This document shows positions 54,562 through 62,398 of a DNA stretch of 64,000 bases, in pieces. Source of the stretch: Acidobacteriota bacterium (GTDB taxonomy: Bacteria; Acidobacteriota; Terriglobia; Acidiferrales; UBA7541). The notes beneath the pieces are model-generated. The model saw only the letters and a program-made list of their open reading frames with translations. It was not told the origin of the DNA and made no database searches. The position numbers and the translations under genes are program-made. The DNA is taken from NCBI GenBank assembly GCA_013289955.1, contig JABCYZ010000002.1, positions 248,001-312,000 of the forward strand, in the 5' to 3' direction. The first letter of the stretch is position 1. Each line of letters begins with the position of its first letter.

Positions 54562-56250
54562 TCACGGCTGCTTCTTTTTAAAGAGGCCACCGAGACCTTT
54601 TACGGCGTCTACAGGAGCTTTGCCGGCATCCTTTGCACCGCTCGCCCCGAGACCGGCGGCACAGCCCAGTTGCGATTTGAACATGCCGGCAGCGAAGCCG
54701 CCGACGTCCGGAATAAATTTTGGATCGGCGGTGGTACCTTTGATTTGGAAAGGCACAGTCGTCCCGCTCTTGCAGCCGCCGCCTGCCGCTTTACGAGCAA
54801 GTCCGCCAACGCTGGAAACGGGGCTTGTCACGTCACCGAGCACGCCGGTGAGCGTGGCAGCCATTTTGAAATCAAGATTGTTCCTGGAATCGACCGTGCC
54901 CGCGCCGGTTAGGTTGCCGACCGCGGGAACAACAGCGACGAAATTCTCCGCCTTAAGACCATCGCGAGCCATGCGGAGACTCGTGGTGAGTTTTTGAATG
55001 TCCAGATCCTTTCCGCTCTTGATGCCCGCAAGCGAAGCAATCCCGCTCATCCTGGAGCCGAGATCAAAGCCCGCCAGCTTTCCGTTGAAGAGACCGACGT
55101 CGCCCGTTGTAATTAATTTGCTTAAAGGGCCCGCAAGATTCAGATCAGCGTTGAGCGTGCCTGCTTGAAGTGAAGTTCCCTTTGGAAGAAGGATACCGAG
55201 CGCAGGGAGAAAGGCTTCCAGATCTCTCGCAGGCATATCCTTGGCATCAAGTTTTACGTTCACGACCGTAATTTCCCCTGTCGTTTCGTACGTGCCATTG
55301 AGATGCGCGGCGGCGCTGCCGATCTTGAGCGTCGAGGGCTCCAGGACGCCAGTGCCTTTCTGGAGATTGTATTTGGTATCGAAATCTACAGTAACGGGAA
55401 CCCCCGCGGAGGAGCCCCCGGAAATGAAAAGAGCCTTGGAGATTTTTGCGTCACCCTTGGTCTCCGCTTCCCCATTTTGCGAGGACAGATTCGCGCTGAG
55501 ATCGAGAAAGCCGCCGAGCCCCGCACGCGAATCCACGAAGCCTGTGGATGCGAGATCGAGACCGGTGATGTCGAGCTTGGCATCGACGGGTGTGAGGGAA
55601 GCGTCGGTCTGGTCGATCGGTCCGGCGGTTCCATCCAGCTTGAATTTTCCACCCAGTGGAAGATCGGCGGTGACCGTGACTGGAAAACTGGAGGTCGCGG
55701 AAAAGTTCCGGGCAACGGCGTTCAAGTGATCATACGCGTTGCGTTTTTGGTCAGCCGTCGATCCCACGGTGATTCGGCCGTCCTTGAGCGTGAATTTCTG
55801 GACGGAAAGCGCGGCGGAAGACGGAGAAGCTTGTGCGGCTTGCGCTTCTGCCGACTTCCGAGCGGCGCCGAGTGTGGCGTAATTCCACTGGCCCGCCGAA
55901 TTGTAAATAAGAACGACCTCAGGATTCACGATGGTGATGCCAGTGACATGGAGCGTCTTGCTGAAAATGAGCGGAAGAATTTCGACGCCGACTTTTAGCG
56001 ATTTAGCGGTGAGAAACGGCGACGTGCTGAACCTGGGATCGTCGCCGATGGAAAGATTTTCCGCCGAGAGCGAACCGGTAACCAGGGAAAGACTTAAACC
56101 TCCCAGCTGCACCGGGCGGCCAAGTGCCTCGGAAACTTTTTCTTCAATGGTGGGGCGGAATCTGTCCACAGGAATCAAAAAGGGTACGAGGATGAGAAAA
56201 AGGATGAAAACCACGACAACGACGGCGGCAATCGGAAGGGTGCGGTTCAT
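54562..56250 (-). CDS. AsmA-family protein
   Basis: A 562-residue protein anchored by one N-terminal membrane helix (TLPIAAVVVVVFILFLILVP, about 4-24) with the rest in the periplasm. VDRFRPTIEEKVSEALGRPV and LGGLSLSLVTGSLSAENLSI are the AsmA N-terminal signature; VTGITIVNPEVVLIYNSAG is the repeated strand pattern of this bridge-like lipid-transfer group. A C-terminal AsmA-like part has KLAGFDLGSRMSGIASLAG and ends in KGLGGLFKKKQP. AsmA proteins influence outer-membrane assembly and phospholipid transport. The start at 56250 has GGAG seven bases upstream and begins right before the membrane helix; the longer frame from 56334 is unlikely. It converges with the permease array. Confidence 0.9.
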   Translation of the reverse strand: MNRTLPIAAVVVVVFILFLILVPFLIPVDRFRPTIEEKVSEALGRPVQLGGLSLSLVTGSLSAENLSIGDDPRFSTSPFLTAKSLKVGVEILPLIFSKTLHVTGITIVNPEVVLIYNSAGQWNYATLGAARKSAEAQAAQASPSSAALSVQKFTLKDGRITVGSTADQKRNAYDHLNAVARNFSATSSFPVTVTADLPLGGKFKLDGTAGPIDQTDASLTPVDAKLDITGLDLASTGFVDSRAGLGGFLDLSANLSSQNGEAETKGDAKISKALFISGGSSAGVPVTVDFDTKYNLQKGTGVLEPSTLKIGSAAAHLNGTYETTGEITVVNVKLDAKDMPARDLEAFLPALGILLPKGTSLQAGTLNADLNLAGPLSKLITTGDVGLFNGKLAGFDLGSRMSGIASLAGIKSGKDLDIQKLTTSLRMARDGLKAENFVAVVPAVGNLTGAGTVDSRNNLDFKMAATLTGVLGDVTSPVSSVGGLARKAAGGGCKSGTTVPFQIKGTTADPKFIPDVGGFAAGMFKSQLGCAAGLGASGAKDAGKAPVDAVKGLGGLFKKKQP

Positions 56251-56583
56251 GACCTTCTCCAGCAGGAGCAATGGGCGACAGATTGGGTCAGATGTTACCA
56301 CGGAGGAGGGTGCGGGAAGGTTTGACGAAAGCACTCCCTAAGGAGCATTCCCATGTGACACTTGCGAGACGAGTCCGAGTGACAGTGAGGGGTCCCGATC
56401 CGTAGTACTGTCCGGGCCCGAAATCCAAGCCCCCCGGAAACATCTAAGTCCAATATCTGCATAGATATACGTGAAAAATGCTTTAAATTGATTTTTTGGA
56501 AACCTTTCGCCTCGTCTTTCTCATCCTATTTATTAGGTTCGGCGGGAGCATTACAGCCCGGAGTTGCAAGGAGGTTTGAGATC
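56251..56583. other. Intergenic region before the DUF3300 gene
   Basis: About 330 bases between divergent genes. The part from 56450 to 56545 is clearly AT-richer than the surroundings and should hold the promoter of the DUF3300 gene, but no well-spaced -35/-10 pair stands out. No coding potential is seen other than an unlikely N-terminal extension of that gene. Confidence 0.55.
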
Positions 56584-57696
56584 ATGTTCATCTTTCTAAG
56601 AGCTACCAGGCTTCTAGGACCACGACTCGGTTCTCAGGTTTTGGTTGCCCTGATGTCGTTGGCGCTGGTCTTTGCGACACTGCCCGAGAATCTGGGAGCT
56701 GAGCAAGCTCCGACCGCATCGCAAGACCAGGTCCCACCGCAGAACGCGGAAGCGCCACAAGGCGCGCAGGCGCCTCCCTACGCGCAACAGACTCCCGAAC
56801 AGTTGCAAAGGTTGGTGGCACCCATAGCCCTATACCCCGACTCGCTTGTCGCGCAGGTTCTGGCAGGGGCCACGTTTCCTGAGCAAATCGTCGAGGCTGA
56901 CAGATGGGTGCAAGCGCATCCGGACTTGAAGGGACAGGAGTTGGGGCAAGCCGTGGATCAACAACCCTGGGACCCGAGCGTAAAGGCTTTGGCAGCATTC
57001 CCATCCGTGCTTGGAAATATGGACAAGAATCTTTCCTGGACGTCCTCGCTGGGCGACGCCTACTACAATCAGCAGCAGGACGTGATGGACGCCGTACAGG
57101 TGATGCGCCGGAAAGCACAGGCAACGGGCAATCTGAAGAGTACTCCGCAGCAAACGGTAACGACGGATGGTTCAGACGTGGAGATTGCGCCAGCGCAACC
57201 GGACGTTGTTTATGTCCCCGCCTACAACCCCTGGCAGGTTTATGGGTATCCCATCGCGGCCTGGCCGGGCTGGTACCCCTATCCCGGAATCTGGTTTGGC
57301 GGTCCTTACCTTTCCTTCGGCCTCGGATTTGGCATTGGCTGGTTCGGCGGCTTTGGGTGGGGTTGGGGCCACTGGGGATTTGATTGGCATAACCGCTATG
57401 CGCTTTACAACCGCGGCAGGTACTTCTCAAGGAGCCGAACCTTTTATAACCGGGGCAGTTTCTACCGGGGAGGAGCGCGCGGCGGATTTCGTGCCGGCGC
57501 CGCGAACAGGGCTTTCAATGGAAACAGCCGCGCTGCGCGAGGATATGCTGCCCCGCGTGGCCAGAGTGGCGTGCGTTCGGGGGCCTTTAGCGGATACAAC
57601 CGCGGCGGACAGGCAAGGACCTTTTCCTCGCGCGGGAGGGCCAGCGTAGGCGGCGGAGCGCGTGGCGGCGGAGGTGGCGGTGGCCGGCATCGGTAA
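56584..57696 (+). CDS. DUF3300 exported protein with Gly/Arg/Tyr-rich tail
   Basis: A 370-residue protein with an N-terminal signal or anchor segment (QVLVALMSLALVFATL). The DUF3300 domain covers about residues 65-190: PEQLQRLVAPIALYPDSLVA, VEADRWVQAHPDLKG and DPSVKALAAFPSVLGNMDKN. Then comes VYVPAYNPWQVYGYP and an aromatic Gly/Trp-rich hydrophobic run (about 245-265: FGIGWFGGFGWGWGHWGFDW), and a 100-residue low-complexity tail rich in Gly, Arg, Ser and Tyr ending GGGGGGGRHR. AAGGAGG nine bases before ATG 56584 fixes the start. It pairs with the DUF2950 gene 61 bases downstream, an association frequent in Proteobacteria and Acidobacteriota. The function is unknown. Confidence 0.9.
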   Translation: MFIFLRATRLLGPRLGSQVLVALMSLALVFATLPENLGAEQAPTASQDQVPPQNAEAPQGAQAPPYAQQTPEQLQRLVAPIALYPDSLVAQVLAGATFPEQIVEADRWVQAHPDLKGQELGQAVDQQPWDPSVKALAAFPSVLGNMDKNLSWTSSLGDAYYNQQQDVMDAVQVMRRKAQATGNLKSTPQQTVTTDGSDVEIAPAQPDVVYVPAYNPWQVYGYPIAAWPGWYPYPGIWFGGPYLSFGLGFGIGWFGGFGWGWGHWGFDWHNRYALYNRGRYFSRSRTFYNRGSFYRGGARGGFRAGAANRAFNGNSRAARGYAAPRGQSGVRSGAFSGYNRGGQARTFSSRGRASVGGGARGGGGGGGRHR

Positions 57697-57757
57697 TAAT
57701 AGATGTAGCGTCAGGATCCCTGTAACGGCTGAGACTTGAGGATTGGAGAAAAGGCAA

Positions 57758-58705
57758 ATGCACCGATCGAAGCTGAGTTTTGACAAATTCCGTTGGTTCG
57801 ACGTCGTTAAATTGGCCGCGGTGGCCGTGCTCTTGAGCGGAGGACTCGCTGCTGGTTCTATGGCGCAACAGCAGGGTCAGAAAACATTTTCCTCGGCGGA
57901 GGATGCAAGCAACGCTCTCTTCACCGCAGTGAGAAGCGGCGACGAAAAGGCCATGCTGGAAATCCTCGGATCAGATGGCAAGCAAGTCGTCTCGTCGGGC
58001 GACGAAGCCGAGGACACACAGAACCGCGCTAATTTCGCGCAGAAATACCAGGAAATGCACCGTCTGGTAAAGGAACCGGATGGGACGACGACCCTCTATA
58101 TTGGCGCCGAGAACTGGCCCACGCCTATTCCCCTCGTGTATAGAGGCCATGCATGGTACTTCGACACCGATGCCGGAAAGCAGGAGATTTTGTACCGGCG
58201 CATTGGCGAGAACGAAATATCGACGATTCGGGTTTGCGAAGAGCTCGTGGCGGCGGAAAAGGAATACAAGTCCGCCCAGCACGACGAGTATGCCCATAAA
58301 GTTTTCAGTGATGAGGGACAGCACGACGGCCTTTATTGGAAGGCCGCGGATGGCGAACCTCAAAGCCCCATTGGACCGCTCGTGGCGGCTGCCTTTGTCA
58401 GAGACAATGGCAGCGGCAAGAGCCAAGAAGGGGCTCCGACTCCTTTTCACGGTTACTATTTCCGAATGCTGATGCACCAGGATAAAACCAGTGCGGGCGC
58501 GGGGAAGGTCGCTTTCGTGGCCTATCCAGCGGAGTATGGGTCGTCCGGAGTGATGACCTTCCTCGTTAGCGAAGATGGAGTGGTCTATCAGAAGAATATG
58601 GGCAAGAAAACCGAAGTGCTCGCCAAAACCATGAAGGAATCCAACGCGCATACCGGTTGGCAAAAGACGGAAGAGCAGCAGGAAGCGACTTCTACGGAAA
58701 AGTAA
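57758..58705 (+). CDS. DUF2950 exported protein
   Basis: A 315-residue exported protein of the DUF2950 family. After a signal segment (VVKLAAVAVLLSGGLAAGSM) the family pattern is clear: QKTFSSAEDASNALFTAVRS, DEKAMLEILGSDGKQVVSSG, WYFDTDAGKQEILYRRIGEN, CEELVAAEKEYKSAQHDE, FHGYYFRMLMHQDK, and FVAYPAEYGSSGVMTFLVSE. AAAAGG is about five bases before the ATG at 57758; the TTG at 57743 is a less likely start. It likely shares a transcript with the DUF3300 gene. A periplasmic or outer-envelope role is expected, but no activity is established. Confidence 0.92.
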   Translation: MHRSKLSFDKFRWFDVVKLAAVAVLLSGGLAAGSMAQQQGQKTFSSAEDASNALFTAVRSGDEKAMLEILGSDGKQVVSSGDEAEDTQNRANFAQKYQEMHRLVKEPDGTTTLYIGAENWPTPIPLVYRGHAWYFDTDAGKQEILYRRIGENEISTIRVCEELVAAEKEYKSAQHDEYAHKVFSDEGQHDGLYWKAADGEPQSPIGPLVAAAFVRDNGSGKSQEGAPTPFHGYYFRMLMHQDKTSAGAGKVAFVAYPAEYGSSGVMTFLVSEDGVVYQKNMGKKTEVLAKTMKESNAHTGWQKTEEQQEATSTEK

Positions 58706-58894
58706 GCCAATCCTCAGCAGGACCCTGGAGAGGCGCGCGCCCCGACGCAAAGCAATGGAGGTTTAGGAGAGCGAGAGCCGACGGGGGCTCTGCTCGGCGC
58801 GCCTTTGGAACCGGCAGAGTAGACTGCCGGGCAAAAAAGATGTAGCGATGGGGGGTGAGAAAAGCATCGGACAAGACATGATAAGATTCCCAGG

Positions 58895-59698
58895 ATGAAC
58901 CTGCGAACCCAAGTAGTTCTGGCGGCGACCATGATCCTCGTGACGAGCCGCGCCGTGCCAGCCCAGGACAAGCCGGCACCCGCCGGTTTGCCCGATGCGC
59001 CCACCCCGAAGCAGGACCAGAACGACACCGCGCAAAAGCCGGATAAGAACATCTTTGCGACCCCGCTCGGTCTGATCACGAAGAGATCCTACGTCTATCC
59101 TGAGTTGGCCACCACACCCGGACCGCTTACCTCCAAGGAAAAATTTGAGCTGTTTCTGGATAAGAGCGTGTCTCCACCGCAGATTTTAAGTTCGGCGGCC
59201 GGCGCGGGAATCAGCGAGGCGCGAGGCACATTGGCGGGTTATGGGCAGGGGGGTGAAGGGTTTGGAAGGCGATTCGCCTCGTCAATGGCGAGCGGAGCTT
59301 CGAGCCATTTTTTTGGAACATTTTTGCTGCCGGCAATGTTTCATGAGGACCCGCGGTTTTTTGTGAGGCTTCAGGGCGGGTTTGGGGCGCGTGCGGGACA
59401 CGCGTTGCGCCGTGCGATCGTCATTCGAACGGACACGGGGAAGGAAACGTTCAACTTGCCGGGAACGCTGGGGCCGCTTCTGGCGGAGGCTCTGGCGAAC
59501 GCCTATCTTCCAGCTTCAGAACAAACTGCGGGAAAAACGTTCGAACGCGCCGGGATTCGCATCGGATTCAGCGCGGCGAACAACTTGCTGAAAGAATACT
59601 GGCCGAGCATTTTCAAAAAACTCCGCGTCGACAAATTCGCTCCGGGATTGCACCCGGATACGACCCAGCCTGCGCCGCCGGGCAAGCCGGTGAATTGA
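58895..59698 (+). CDS. Exported protein of unknown function
   Basis: A 267-residue exported protein: signal peptide (MNLRTQVVLAATMILVTSRA to VPAQ), then a Pro-rich stretch with LPDAPTPK, which I recall from many acidobacterial secreted proteins. The body has YVYPELATTPGPLTSKEKFE, LFLDKSVSPPQILSSAAGAG, FLLPAMFHEDPRFFV and FSAANNLLKEYWPSIFKKL. The alternating small and hydrophobic residues could form membrane-associated helices or a small barrel. No named family is recognised. There is no proper ribosome-binding site, and an extended -10 (TGATAAGAT, 58879-58887) ends seven bases before the ATG, so the message may be leaderless. Confidence 0.75.
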   Translation: MNLRTQVVLAATMILVTSRAVPAQDKPAPAGLPDAPTPKQDQNDTAQKPDKNIFATPLGLITKRSYVYPELATTPGPLTSKEKFELFLDKSVSPPQILSSAAGAGISEARGTLAGYGQGGEGFGRRFASSMASGASSHFFGTFLLPAMFHEDPRFFVRLQGGFGARAGHALRRAIVIRTDTGKETFNLPGTLGPLLAEALANAYLPASEQTAGKTFERAGIRIGFSAANNLLKEYWPSIFKKLRVDKFAPGLHPDTTQPAPPGKPVN

Positions 59699-59766
59699 TT
59701 CTCCGAGCAGGTCCGGCCGAGAGCTCGAGCGCGGCGTGCGCGGAACGTATTACAATAGGTAAACGT

Positions 59767-59843
59767 GGGGCTGTAGCTCAGATGGATAGAGCGAGAGTTT
59801 CCTAAACTCTAGGTCGGGAGTTCGAACCTCCCCAGCCTCACCA
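59767..59843 (+). tRNA. tRNA-Arg, anticodon CCU
   Basis: A full cloverleaf: acceptor stem GGGGCTG paired with CAGCCTC (one G-T pair), D arm GCTC/GAGC, anticodon stem AGAGT/ACTCT with loop TTCCTAA giving anticodon CCT, and T arm GGGAG-TTCGAAC-CTCCC. The discriminator is A and CCA is encoded (59841-59843). It reads AGG. A TACAAT box at 59751-59756 may be its -10. Confidence 0.96.
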
Positions 59844-59955
59844 TTCACCCGCTCCTCGAGCAAATCATTTGCGACGTATTTGGGGGCGGAAACGCTGAGC
59901 CTTCCTCGCTCGGCATCAGTAATTTTCCCGACTACAAACTAGAGTCTTTACCTGA

Positions 59956-59983
59956 TTGTTCACGCACCCCGGCTCGTTATAAA
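59956..59983 (+). promoter_or_regulatory. Promoter upstream of the exported barrel protein
   Basis: TTGTTC (59956-59961) and TATAAA (59978-59983) are spaced 16 bases apart, giving a start near 59990, about 60 bases before the ATG at 60051. Confidence 0.45.
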
Positions 59984-60050
59984 ACGACAATGCAAGTGCT
60001 TCGTCGCGCTCGCTAAGACGCGGCGTCGCGTTCCCGCCCTTTTTCTGCTC

Positions 60051-60827
60051 ATGCGTACATTGCTTAAAATAGCTGCTCCTTTTTTGATTTTGATCTGGCC
60101 CATCTCGGTCGTGGCGCAAAACCCTCAGCCATCCGGGCAAGCTGACTCGCCCGATCAAATCCCCGCCGCGCCACAGACTGCCGCCCCGCCTACAAACGCC
60201 ATGGCGCCTGGCGATCCCGCCCCGATACTAAATCCGCCGCCCGCAGATACTCCTCAGTTTATTTCCTTTCAGCCAATGAAACAGGCTCCGCTTCCCGCCG
60301 GATACGCTCCGGTATTGAAATTCAGCGCGGGGTATTCCGTAACCAGTCTCGGCTTGCCATCCTCAGCGCGCATCGCTCTCAGCGGAACGGACGTGAGCAT
60401 TTCGGCCGACGCCGGCAAACGTTTTGGAGCAATACTGGATCTCGACTACGCTCTTGCCCCGAACGTCTTCAGAAGTGGCCGCCATATGGACATGATCAGC
60501 TACCTGGTTGGTCCCGTGCTCTACCCTTCGCATGGCAACAGATTGAGCACGTTTGTTCGCGTTCTTGCCGGTGGAACCAGGGTTTCCGGACCATTTCCAA
60601 ACGGAAATGGCGGGTTGAATGCTGGCCACGTCCAATATCCCGCTTGGGCGGCTGGCGGTGGGGCTGAATACCGTCTTTCCTCTGCCTTTGGTCTCCGTGT
60701 CAACGTTGATTATCTGCGGTCTCATTTCTTCAACCCGACCGAAGCCGTCCGCGCGCAAAACGACTTCCGCGTCGTTAGCAGCATCGTTTTTTATCCCGGA
60801 AGGCCAGGCTTCAGAAGGCGTCACTAA
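60051..60827 (+). CDS. Outer-membrane beta-barrel-like protein
   Basis: A 258-residue exported protein with a signal peptide (LLKIAAPFLILIWPISVV to AQ), a Pro/Ala-rich linker (about 23-75), and a domain of alternating strands like an OmpA-type eight-stranded barrel: VLKFSAGYSVTSLG, VSISADAGKRFGAILDLDYA, TFVRVLAGGTRVSG, WAAGGGAEYRLSSAFGLRVN and VDYLRSHFF, ending DFRVVSSIVFYPG. The final aromatic-rich strand is followed by GRPGFRRRH, so the canonical terminal Phe is not at the very end. It is preceded by its own promoter and the tRNA. The role is unknown; Gly-rich membrane barrels of this size are usually structural or adhesion proteins. Confidence 0.75.
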   Translation: MRTLLKIAAPFLILIWPISVVAQNPQPSGQADSPDQIPAAPQTAAPPTNAMAPGDPAPILNPPPADTPQFISFQPMKQAPLPAGYAPVLKFSAGYSVTSLGLPSSARIALSGTDVSISADAGKRFGAILDLDYALAPNVFRSGRHMDMISYLVGPVLYPSHGNRLSTFVRVLAGGTRVSGPFPNGNGGLNAGHVQYPAWAAGGGAEYRLSSAFGLRVNVDYLRSHFFNPTEAVRAQNDFRVVSSIVFYPGRPGFRRRH

Positions 60828-61032
60828 ACACTGTTTCACTCCGGCTTTCCTGGCTCGTTATTTGGGTCGAGACGAGAGCTGCATGGCCCTACCGTTTACG
60901 GATTTTGGGGACAAAAGGTAGTTCCTCTAGATGGCGTGAGGTTCCACATGTCCGGCGACGCGAGTTCTGGAGCAGGGCAAACCGTTTCCATTCGATTCCA
61001 GGGTCTTGCGCTCTCCCGAGTGGCGATGTGAA

Positions 61033-61452
61033 TCAGTTCGAGCCCGCAGGCCACTGAAAACACAACTTGTACCCGTCCGGATCGGTCACATAGGTTTGTT
61101 TCATTCCGTAATAGGCAACCTTCGGTTGGCTTGCGGCAATCCCGTGCTCGCTCAGTGTTGCATACGCGCCGTCAACGTCCGGGCAGGCGAAATAGATTAT
61201 GGTGTCTGCATGCGCAGCGACACGAGCCTGGTCTGGCCCCGAAGGGCGAAGGTTGTCTTCGTACATGTTGTTGAGCATCAGCTCCACACCATTGAGCCGC
61301 AGCATGGCCCATCCATAGTCATCCTTGGCATCGGTGAAGGGTTTCGAGGTGTTGGCCACTTCAAACCCCAACGCGTCGCGGTAAAAAGCAACGGATCTGG
61401 GGACGTCGAAGACGGCGAGAAGAGGCACGGCACTCTCGATGGGTATGGACAC
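61033..61452 (-). CDS. VOC-family (glyoxalase-like) protein
   Basis: A 139-residue vicinal-oxygen-chelate protein with one full module: ESAVPLLAVFDVPRSVAFYR, DALGFEVAN, GWAMLRLNGVELMLNNMYED, DTIIYFACPDVDGAYATLSE and KQTYVTDPDGYKLCFQWP. The DPDGYKLCF stretch is where glyoxalases place a metal-binding Glu; here Lys-Leu-Cys stands instead, so it resembles the bleomycin-resistance-like binding type. The start is the GTG at 61452, with AGGAGG (61462-61467) nine bases upstream; the ATG at 61581 would add 43 unconvincing residues. It is unrelated in position to the ArsR operon VOC gene. Confidence 0.85.
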   Translation of the reverse strand: MSIPIESAVPLLAVFDVPRSVAFYRDALGFEVANTSKPFTDAKDDYGWAMLRLNGVELMLNNMYEDNLRPSGPDQARVAAHADTIIYFACPDVDGAYATLSEHGIAASQPKVAYYGMKQTYVTDPDGYKLCFQWPAGSN

Positions 61453-61558
61453 GGGGAAGTTCCTCCTGGAGATATTGTAAGACGAAGCCTCCGAACCCGG
61501 GTTCGTGCATGGATCCGGAGAATTGGAAATCTGGATACTCGACTGAAGCAAGGGATTG

Positions 61559-61735
61559 CTAGAAGGCAATCTTGAGACCATGGACCGCGTCGTTTAAGAC
61601 AAGAATCGACCAGCAAGTCGTACAGACGCCGCAGGGCTCAACGAACGTCTCCGAGACTCCGTGACACCGGGAGCATTCCTCACCGCAGAGTGAGACCCGC
61701 AAGCTCACGTGAGAGCGCCCAGTCAAGTTCGCCAT
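61559..61735 (-). CDS. Possible small Cys-rich (zinc-ribbon-like) protein
   Basis: A 58-residue frame from the ATG at 61735 with six Cys in two knuckle-like groups: CGEECSRCHG and CGVCTTCW, 13 residues apart counted from the last Cys of the first group to the first Cys of the second. This pattern could bind zinc. There is no good ribosome-binding site and nothing named matches, so it may be chance or the rest of a larger gene. Confidence 0.3.
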   Translation of the reverse strand: MANLTGRSHVSLRVSLCGEECSRCHGVSETFVEPCGVCTTCWSILVLNDAVHGLKIAF

Positions 61736-61888
61736 GCAACGCACGGCGCGAAGGATCGCTCAAATCGATTCCGAATCGAGTGGGGTGTTGCAGGGGCTGG
61801 AAGTCATCGGTGCTCCTGGTCACGCAACAACTATCGTCGCGAGTAGAGCCCGCTAGAACCAGAACTTATACTACTACCTAACATCGTA

Positions 61889-61920
61889 GTTCTGATTAGT
61901 CAATCAGTATATCTCAGAAC
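61889..61920. repeat. Nested dyad upstream of cydA
   Basis: CTGATT-AGTC-AATCAG (61892-61907) is a perfect dyad, and an outer pair GTTCTGA (61889-61895) and TCAGAAC (61914-61920) overlaps it. It is a possible regulator site or hairpin in an otherwise empty region, about 480 bases before cydA. Confidence 0.4.
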
Positions 61921-62398
61921 GGAGCGGCGAGCAGTACGGTCCGGTTCACAAATGGAAAACGCTTGCCCCAATATTCCCACTGGGACGATTAACGTCCAAG
62001 CGGGTTTAGAAGATTCCCATCACCCCATTACACAGCCAAGTGAAACAGGGCAGGCCGTAAACTTTGGCCCCATTCATTGGATCACTGTCGCGCGGGCAGA
62101 TGGCTTCTTTCGGCGACGCAAGGAAAGCGAGTCGGCTATGGAGACCAGGAAGTAGTAATAGACCCAAAGAAGGACAAATTCGGGCGCAACTGGATTGAGG
62201 CTCCCCGTATGCACACCAGTTCCACCAGTTTTCCACCACTTGGAAAAATCAAAACAATTTCCCGGCGAAGCCTCGAAAATGTCTCCCAGGTCACAGCCAA
62301 AGTGGGAGAATGCTGCTCAGAAAATGGTGAACGTATCTGGTACTCGGCATTGAACCTCCTATGGATGGTGAAGAGGTGAGCAGCAGCAAGGAGTGGGT

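Larger units (their letters stand above)
61453..62398. other. Long stretch with little convincing coding
   Basis: About 950 bases before cydA. It contains a possible small Cys-rich frame (61559-61735, minus), a dyad at 61889-61920 and several short open frames without ribosome-binding sites. The 61950-62390 part shows no family resemblance in any frame and has a base composition closer to non-coding DNA. It may be decayed genes or the regulatory region of the oxidase operon. Confidence 0.55.

Noticed and set aside
61952..62379. Short open frames between the VOC gene and cydA
   Set aside because: Mixed composition, no ribosome-binding sites and no family resemblance in any frame.
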